From assembly GCA_022605405.1 (NCBI GenBank), contig JABYQQ010000002.1, positions 3,286,001-3,350,000 of the forward strand: DNA of 64,000 nucleotides, given 5' to 3'. The notes beneath the pieces are model-generated. The model saw only the letters and a program-made list of their open reading frames with translations, was not told where the DNA came from and made no database searches. The translations under genes were made by a program, and so were the position numbers. The DNA is from Earliella scabrosa. Its lineage: Eukaryota; Basidiomycota; Agaricomycetes; Polyporales; Polyporaceae. Shown one piece after another: positions 57,085-64,000 of the stretch (its first letter is position 1; every line of letters begins with the position of its first letter).

Positions 57085-57978
57085 AGAGGTTGAAATGAGA
57101 GGAAGGGCGACCGGCCGGGATACTGGGGACTGGTATTTATACCTTCGAGCCTCCCATGGGCCCAGGGCGGCGGGTAGCACTGTCCCGGTGTCCGCCCCTG
57201 TTGCAACGGCTGCTGACTACATGTATACACGATATCCGTGCGGAGAGTGGAGCACAATCGGAGTCGGAGTTTACGAGGCAGATCGCCCACCGGAACACCG
57301 AGGATCCAACTCTTGTATTTCGGTGACGGCTGGCGATCGCGCTCAGATGGGTCACAGTCAGGCGGACGACTGGCGCTGCCAGGTCTCAAGTCGTTCAGAT
57401 AGGTAGCCACCCACTGCCCGTGCTGCGGACATATGTCCGGCGTTGAGGTGCAGGTGAGGTAAGTCCGCGCAAGTCCGATCGCCACCGTAAGGGGACGCGC
57501 GGTCACGTGGGTGATCGCGTCTGTGTTGATGAGCTGGCACTTTCCCACGGAGACGCGTCACGTCAATGCACGTCAGTGTGTCCGCGTTTGAACACTCCTT
57601 CATACCACCACCCTCGCTGTCTACCACGACCCTGCAAGAACAACCACAACAACCACGGCGCACGCATCCAACGAAAACGCAACGCAGCTCGAAGGATTGT
57701 GGAGTGCGGTACGTCAACGCAGTGGACCAGAGTCAGCGGGCGAAGCACTAAGGTCTGTGTGCTGCACAGATTTTGCCCGCAAGTCCTTCCTCAGCACGCG
57801 CGGTGTGGAGGGGGATATACATCCCAACCTCTACGCTGAAGTGCCGATCCGGACGAGACATCGTCTCACGTCCACCTCGGTCCTGGCGCAAGATCCTCAA
57901 GACGTTCGCTCTCCTGGCTCAAGTTCTTCAAGGCACTGTCCCCACAAGCACGCCGCTCAGCTCACTCCCGTCCTCCCA
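57085..57978. promoter_or_regulatory. Divergent promoter region of the KDZ passenger genes
   Basis: About 890 bp between the small gene on the minus strand and the large gene on the plus strand. It has no long convincing ORF; the plus-strand frame upstream of 57979 is open back to an ATG at 57697, so the start of the large gene could be further left. It is read as a shared regulatory region. Confidence 0.5.
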
Positions 57979-60250
57979 ATGACCCCTCCGGCTCGCGATA
58001 GTCGCTCGCCGACTACTTACGATAACTCTCGCATGAAAGTCAACCGTTTCGGACCGCGTAAGGGCCTCCCTGCGAATACCCAATCCACTCACGCTAACTC
58101 TCCCGACAGATCCTGCCAAAGGTGCCGTTGGCACGTTCGACGGTCTCGTAGCCGCCCCCGGTTTCGGCAGCTTCTCTGTCTTCACCTCACCTAACCAAGA
58201 TTACGTGCCCGAGTTCGCGATCGCTCACAGCGAGATCACAACGTTCTCGGACGGGCGCTGGGGACTGCATGAATATACGCAGTGGCCTCAAGCTTATGAT
58301 CCCGAGCAGAAGCATGTAATGTGTATCCCTCGTCAGAACGGGCCGCTCGCCCCGACGACTTCTATTCTCTGGCGCCGGTGGGAGGACCAGGACTGGACGG
58401 ACAAGAGCTGCGGCATCCCTCGTTTCGGTTCCCTTACCCCGTCCCTCATGCATCAGCTTGATCGTGCGGGCGAGGCTGTCATCGACGACGTACTCAATTT
58501 GCCAGCGCTCGACCGCCAGGACAGAGACACGCTGCATTTCCTCAGAGTGTGTCTCCGCCATTGCCTTGATCGCCTCAGGCTTCTTCCCGCGCCACGGGGA
58601 GTGATCATCGCTCTGGCCGCCCATTGCCAGCGACTCTCCCTGGAGCTCGCCGGGTTGAGGATCTACATTCAACACGTGCGTTCGCGTATCGACTGGCAGC
58701 TCGACTATCGCACCGACGTCCTGGGCGTCCTCGGCGCCCACACCCATGATCCAAGCGTGGCGCAAATGTTGCACATGGCCGGCGTTCCTGTCTGGTTTCA
58801 ACAACATTTCTCCCCAAACGTTGCCGTGTGGCAAGTAGTCCTGCCGAAAGGCCTGCCGTTCCACTTCTCCCAAACCCCGGCCTTGCCCCGGCTCGTGCTC
58901 GCAGTCAGGGACTTGTCCGGAGCTCTCAACACCCCGGGCGAGTGGCAACGTGCCATGACCGCAATGGTTCATCGACAACTCTGTGCATCGAAACTCCCGT
59001 CGCTCATGAGCGAGGACGAGCCGGATGAAACCCCCGAGAAGAAACGAGCCCGCCTGGAGACCCAATGGCCATCCGACTGGAGCTCCACACTTGGGCCCGC
59101 TCGTCCTGTGCTCGTCGTGCGGGATTCAGTGGAGCCGAAGTCCCTGGCCCATGATCTTCCGCTCGCCGGTCCACCTCGTCCAAAGGGTAAAGCACGCGAG
59201 CGACGGCCCGCAGGTGCTCGGCGCGAGCCCCCTCCCGGAAGGAAAGTGTTCTGCATGAACCCCTTCCGGCAGTACTATCGCTCCCATACGGTGCTCACGT
59301 CGTCCGCATGGTCTCGAGCTCTTTGCGACATGAGCCCTCTTCCTCAACCCAGCAAGGCGGTCACATATTACTTCCCGCCCCCGTGGCTGATCGATCACTT
59401 GGATGGGTACGAGACCTCCCAGGAGAAACAAAACCGCTACTTGCACCACATGGTCGCCATCCTGAACTTTTGCGTGCTGCGCTTGTTCGATCGCACCGTG
59501 GCTGGAAGGCCGCTCACTATCTCCGAATGGCGCGATGCCCTCTGGGGTGATTATTCTCTCGACAACCCAGACGATCCAAGGGCCGAGGCTGGGTCGAGCA
59601 GGCAGCCGGACCGCGTCAAGGTCCGGCATCGTCTACAGCAATCCCTGCGCCAGCTCTTCGGTCAGACAGCTGCTCTCCGCTCGTACGATCCCGAGGCAGC
59701 CCCCATGCTTGGATCGAGGAGCGTCACCGTCAATGACATCGCGGAAGACGAGTCTGTGCGGCGCGACTTGGTCTGGCGATCGCACGAGATCAACTGGCGC
59801 ATGGAGCTCCTCGCTCTGGACGCGGTTATGATCGGCTCCAACACCTGGCCGGATGTCGAACGGTGGGCGAGAGAAGCGCACCTCTCGGAGATATGGGGTC
59901 CGTCTCGATCGGGGCTGAACATCTGCCCGGAGCCTGCGGATGCGCCATTCCGTTGGTTCGACTCCACGGATGAGCAATGGCAGGATTGCAGGGCGTATCT
60001 GCGCGCGTTCGTGGACCTCCTACTTCGCTGGCCAACGTGTCCCGACGCGCTCCGGTCGTTTGCAGTCCCGATCGACATATGCAGCAGGGAAGAGTATGAG
60101 ACTGTGCAAGACATTGCGCTCGGATATTACGTTCGAACGTTCGTCCAGAAGTATCAGCGTCTGCCCACACCTCCTGTTCGCGATCCAGCCCGTCAGAGCC
60201 CCGAGGCTACTGGACCCGTCCCAGTTCCGCCGAGCGAAGTGGGTGAGTAG
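57979..60250 (+). CDS. Large uncharacterised KDZ-linked passenger protein (about 740 aa)
   Basis: Starts MTPPARDSRSPTTYDNSRMK, then one intron (about 58058-58109) joins FGP to HPAKGAVGTFDGLVAAPGFG, and the second exon runs unbroken for 681 codons. Segments include PEFAIAHSEITTFSDGRWGL, LRHCLDRLRLLPAPRGVIIA, WFQQHFSPNVAVWQVVLPKG, a Lys/Arg-rich linker (PKGKARERRPAGARREPPPG), and VFCMNPFRQYYRSHTVLTSS followed by YYFPPPWLIDHLDGYETSQE. No HxD dioxygenase motif or nuclease motif is visible. An alternative 3' splice may use GTGAGTAGACC at about 60241. Proteins with this architecture are, as I remember, common and unannotated in agaricomycetes. Position and orientation between the transposase and HMG gene point to a KDZ passenger. 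Confidence 0.7.
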
Positions 60251-60612
60251 ACCGAGGAGTTGGGTGATCGAGGGTACAGACGGACAGATTTTGGCGGTGA
60301 GTCAGCCCCCACAAATTGTCTGTTGCCTGACGCTGGCTGATGAAATGACCAGACAGTCTGTCGCTGGCTCCTAGATACGTTATCGAAGTGTTCCGCGGCA
60401 CGGCGGCCGAGATCGGAGACAGTCATGTATCCAATAGCACGAATATGTAGCTTTAGTTTGCAAGCTCGAGATCGTTGTGTGCATCAAGATTAGCCTGCAA
60501 GGTTCCAGCGCGTAGCAACAGAAGACAGATACCTCCGCTGGGTGAGTGTCGGCCTCCTGCTTGCAATTCGCCACTCATCCCTCGTGTCCGAAGCTGTCCC
60601 CCTTCGCCCGTC

Positions 60613-62719
60613 ATGGGTGCTACTCGACTGCGCGACGATGAATTCAAGTTCATCACGAAGACTCGTGAATCCAAGGAAATACGCGACATCCTGAAAGGCG
60701 ACCGCGGCGCACAGGCGAAGGCTGCAACGCGCATCGAAGAGTTGTATCGTGCGGAGTTCTCCCATGCGCTTGGTGGAGAGACGGAGGCTGAGTATGCAGA
60801 GCGCAAGAAGGTTGAGCCCAAAGCGAAGAGGTTGACGGCAGAATCGGAGGAAGAACGACAGAGCCGTTTGGACAGGATCCACGGGGTACGTACTTCCTCC
60901 CTCCATCCATGATGTGTTGTCCAATGCCGTTCGCGCCGTCAGCTCATCGTCGGGATTCTCAAACGCAAAAGCGACAAGTTTTCCCGCAACCGCAAGGCGT
61001 CGCAGTCAAAGGCCCGCGTACATTCAGAGAGCGACGATGACTCACCACCCCAGCTCGTGTCGACTTCGAATGCGTACCGCGAGTTTCAGCAAAGCCAGCA
61101 TCCCTTGAAGCCACATATGCCCTCCGGCAACGAGACACCACGCTCCGAGGCGATGCGTGACTACAACCGTGGCATGAAGATAGCCTACGACAATCTGTCT
61201 CCCGCTGAACGGCAACGCTATCAGGCTCAGGCGGCTGAGAAACGGGTCAAGTACCGCAGCATCGAACAGAGCGAGGCTCGTCGGGGGAAGTGCGTACACG
61301 CAAAGCAGATCCTGCGATCGATGCTAACCCGGTGTGTGTAGAGTCGCGGATGACATGCCGAACACGGTGGACACCACCCTCAAGGCATGGCAGAAGACGT
61401 CCGGTTTCGTGGGATGGTCACCGGTGGGCGGGTTGAACTCAGCGGGCGAGCTGGTGTACGAGGGGTACGCGATGTTCCATCTCTCCATTGGCCCTAGCGT
61501 TGAACGTCGCGTGCTCGTAGACCGACGACTGGCCGCGATCACCGAGGGATGGATTTGCCTCACCGCCTCGCCCACGAATTGGGCACGTCGAAAGCATATC
61601 TCGACTCGCTCATCCATCGATGGCTTGCCGACACTTTCGACGGTACGTCTCGTGTTGCATGCTTCACGTGCGGCTGCCACTGACTGGAATGAGCAACACT
61701 CAGGCCCGACGATGGCGAACCAGGAGTGTCTCCCGCAGTCGTCAACCTCGCTCCCAGCGACGGCGCTCACCCAGAGTCTTGCGCGATCTCAATCGACACT
61801 GGTTAGACCAGACTTACCCCTTCCGGACTCATCCGAACTCCCCGGAAAGGATTCGGGGTCACTGGCTCCGACAACGACAACTCATCCAACCGTGCATGCC
61901 GCACCATCCCCACGCTCCCCCCGCACGGACCGAGCATGCTGCGCTGCCAGTGCGCAGCCCGAATCTCATGTCGCTGACCCCGCAGATCCTCCAGCACCCC
62001 CCGCTTCTAGAGTCGCTGTGCAGACACCACCCACGGCCGCGCGTCACAGGCGTTTTGCGTCATTGGCGTCCTCGAGCGACGAGCAGGCCTCAAGCCACGA
62101 CTCCGAGAGTGACGGCACGGTACATGCGGCCGACCTGATCGCGGCCGTCGAGAAAATCACGAAGACCCGACCTACCCTAGTTCCCAAGCTGACTATGTGG
62201 GTTCTTCGGCACCGACGTCCTTCCTCGTATGCTCACATTACCACACAGCGCCGCGTCGACGGTTATCCCAGAACCAACGACGCATGATGTCTCGCGTATC
62301 CCGACGAAGGGAAGAGCACCTCCAAAACGTCAGCGCGCGGCCGCAAGTGGCAAAACGAAGGCGGTTGCCACGCCGCGTAACACCAAGTTGGGGGCCAGCT
62401 CCTCTACAGCTGTCGGAGAAGTCCCCGTTCCCCTGGCCGCATCTGACGATCACCCGACCGAGGACGACAGGAACCCCGAGATAGCGAAGTCGCGCGCTGG
62501 GCGTGTCATCAGGAAGACAGCCCGTGGGCAGGGCGTGAGCCCGTGCGTCCCCGCGTACTTGTGTCGGTCCTCTCGCACTGACGTATGGACAGGGACATGT
62601 CCGCAGCCAAGAAGGCAGGAATCTCAACTTCTGCCAACGGACCAGCGGGTCCTCGCAAGAGGGATGCGCCCGACGAGGACGGACCGCAGGAGCGATCGAC
62701 CTCGAAGAAACGGCGGTAG
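60613..62719 (+). CDS. HMG-box-like DNA-binding protein of the KDZ element
   Basis: Exon 1 begins MGATRLRDDEFKFITKTRES and has many basic and acidic residues. Exon 2, after a GTACGT donor near 60888, has LIVGILKRKSDKFSRNRKAS and a divergent HMG-like region: AYREFQQSQHPLKPHMPSGN, then MRDYNRGMKIAYDNLSPAER and RYQAQAAEKRVKYRSIEQ. A third exon (acceptor near 61343) continues VADDMPNTVDTTLKAWQKTS and MFHLSIGPSVERRVLVDRRL. Downstream is an acidic, Ser/Pro-rich region (SSDEQASSHDSESDG), more exons, and a tail DGPQERSTSKKRR that could be a nuclear signal. Published KDZ elements often carry such a divergent HMG protein. Exon joins after 61640 are less certain. Confidence 0.75.
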
Positions 62720-63191
62720 AATAGTTCACGTCCCTCGTCGCGCCTCTGAACGTGCCTGTATGGCTGAATATTAAATTTTCTGGTGTCAGGTATTCGATAA
62801 TTAGATAAATCTTGGGACCTGTGCCGTTGAGACCTGCGTTCGCCTCAGCGTTTTACCCTTTCGCCACCAATCGAGTGCTCGTGTGCAACCGCAGCCTGGC
62901 ACCACTGCAAGACCGACACACCGCCTGATACGCACGCCGGAGGCCTCTCTCGGCCCGACAGTTCTTTGCCGATGGCGGCCTTTCTTGGGTATAAAGGAAC
63001 CACGGTGCGCACTCTATGCCTACTCATCTCACCGCCTACTCATCTCGCCGCCCACTCACCTCACCGCCCACCGTCACCTACCACCCCTCCTTCCTTGCGT
63101 CTCCGCCTCTCACGTCTCGCGTGTCCTCCAGCATCCTCGTGCGCGACTCTGCCTGGCACCCCACGCCCTCGCGGCCCACCTCCCTGCAACG
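62720..63191. other. Intergenic region and promoter of the last gene
   Basis: About 470 bp between the HMG-like gene and the zinc-ribbon gene. Around 63016-63060 there is a run of CTCACCGCC/CTCATCTCGCC repeats typical of a pyrimidine-rich 5' UTR. No gene. Confidence 0.5.
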
Positions 63192-64000
63192 ATGGTGAGC
63201 TATCCCCAGACAGTCAAGAGGCTCTGCCGATTCGACATCGTTCACCGCTGGCCCTATGAACACGCGACATATAGGCAGAGAGTCTGCCCCGAGTGCGGTC
63301 GATCACGCTCTTTATCGCATTGGGTGGCCTATAAGGAGGAGCTAGCGGGGAGCGTGTATTATGTGGTGAGCACGCTTCTTTGATCTACTCTCACCGTTGC
63401 GCATGACGCTAACGAACGCGTAGTGTCGGTTATGCCGGTATTGGGAGCTGCCCGATCAGCCTGGTCCTCCTGCCTGGCTCGTGGAGAGAATCGAGTTTGA
63501 ACGTCGCGTCCATCAGGTCGGCGTGGAAGCTGCTGGACCGCCTCCGGTTCTCCCGCCCAATGTTCCTCCCGCCCTTGCCGCCGCGCTACCTCCCCTCACA
63601 GGATATCCGGATGGTGCAGCGAACCCTCCACCTGCTCCTCCTGTTCCTCCTGCTCCTCCTGCCCCACCACCTCCGCCTCCGCCTCCGCCTCCGCCTCCAC
63701 CTCCACCTCCGGCTGGTCCTCCTCCCGCGACAGATGCTGCCGCAAACCCGACAGCGGTCGCTCCGGCTGCGCCTCGCTCATCTCCCGATCCCCAGCCGGT
63801 TGCCTCCGGCTCGACCCATCGCTCGAATGCCGGTTCTAGCAACTGGCTCTCCCCGGCCACATCAACCCCGGAGACCCAGCTTCGCCGAGACTACGAGGTG
63901 GCGGTAGCCTGGCAGGCAGCAGAGTTCGATGGCCACTTCAGCGAAAGCCCGTCGGGAACCCCAGTGCGTCCTGACTCCCAAGCGCGTCTTGCCCTGCTGG
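63192..64000 (+). CDS. Partial protein with zinc ribbon and long polyproline tract (runs off the window)
   Basis: Starts MVSYPQTVKRLCRFDIVHRW and has the pair CPECGRSRSLSHW and, after an intron (about 63366-63423), CRLCRYWELPDQPGPPAWL, which together give two CxxC knuckles of a zinc ribbon. Then come an acidic ERIEFERRVHQVGVEAAG, a proline-rich tract of about 35 residues (PPAPPAPPPPPPPPPPPP at its core) and a Ser/Thr-rich region. The frame is open to the last base at 64000, so the gene continues outside the window. Its place downstream of the HMG-like gene suggests it belongs to the same element. No function assigned. Confidence 0.7.

Larger units (their letters stand above)
51791..64000. mobile_element. 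Probable large KDZ transposon with passenger genes (left part)
   Basis: The block holds a KDZ transposase, a small unknown gene, a large unknown gene, an HMG-box-like gene and a partial zinc-ribbon gene. The literature on basidiomycete KDZ elements describes linked divergent HMG genes and TET/JBP dioxygenases. The boundary is inferred from gene content; no terminal inverted repeats were found and the right end is outside the window. It may be one element or two adjacent ones. Confidence 0.6.

Noticed and set aside
58187..59065. A 292-codon minus-strand ORF inside the large KDZ passenger gene
   Set aside because: It lies entirely within the 681-codon open exon on the plus strand and is a GC-rich shadow.
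57979..60250. The large passenger gene as a TET/JBP dioxygenase
   Set aside because: No HxD...H iron-binding pattern was seen, so the idea is not supported.

Overview
The window is nuclear DNA of a filamentous basidiomycete, most likely an agaricomycete of the Polyporales type (order inferred, not proven). The evidence is dense genes with many 50-70 bp GT-AG introns, a cluster of fungal-specific FunK1 kinases, and a KDZ-type DNA transposon with passenger genes. No rRNA, tRNA, CRISPR or bacterial-style operon was seen. All exon models were read by eye from splice signals, so intron edges are approximate.

Layout. 0-5.6 kb holds housekeeping genes: a TMEM70-like mitochondrial protein, the PP2A leucine carboxyl methyltransferase (Ppm1/LCMT1), TIM22, and an APH-fold kinase of the ACAD10/11 type. 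6.4-10.8 kb holds a lineage-restricted protein starting MGQRHQ and a metal-dependent amidohydrolase. 10.9-24.5 kb is a run of minus-strand FunK1 genes (A, B, C) plus a small unknown gene D. 24.9-39.6 kb is mostly conserved: a second MGQRHQ paralog, an omega-class GST, mitochondrial HSP70, eIF4G and a steroid 5-alpha-reductase family protein. 40.1-49.5 kb repeats the D-C-B block in the opposite orientation, with an extra D. 49.5-51.8 kb is degenerate. 51.8-64 kb looks like one large KDZ transposon: a CxC2/KDZ transposase, an unknown small gene, a large unknown gene, an HMG-box-like gene and a partial zinc-ribbon/polyproline gene cut by the window end.

The most striking structure is a large inverted segmental duplication: about 14.6-24.5 kb on the minus strand against about 41.4-49.5 kb on the plus strand, around a spacer of about 17 kb. 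After duplication the arms took different transposon insertions. A 357-bp MITE and a 568-bp MITE hit left FunK1-B, a 1.9-kb non-autonomous element hit left FunK1-C, and a 923-bp hAT-like element hit right FunK1-B'. Both B copies are therefore broken independently, yet they share a tract of about 1.5 kb that looks identical, which suggests recent gene conversion. FunK1-A and FunK1-C' appear intact.

The second highlight is the KDZ element. Published work on basidiomycete KDZ transposons reports linked divergent HMG genes and TET/JBP dioxygenases. The HMG gene is here; no TET/JBP signature is seen before the window ends.
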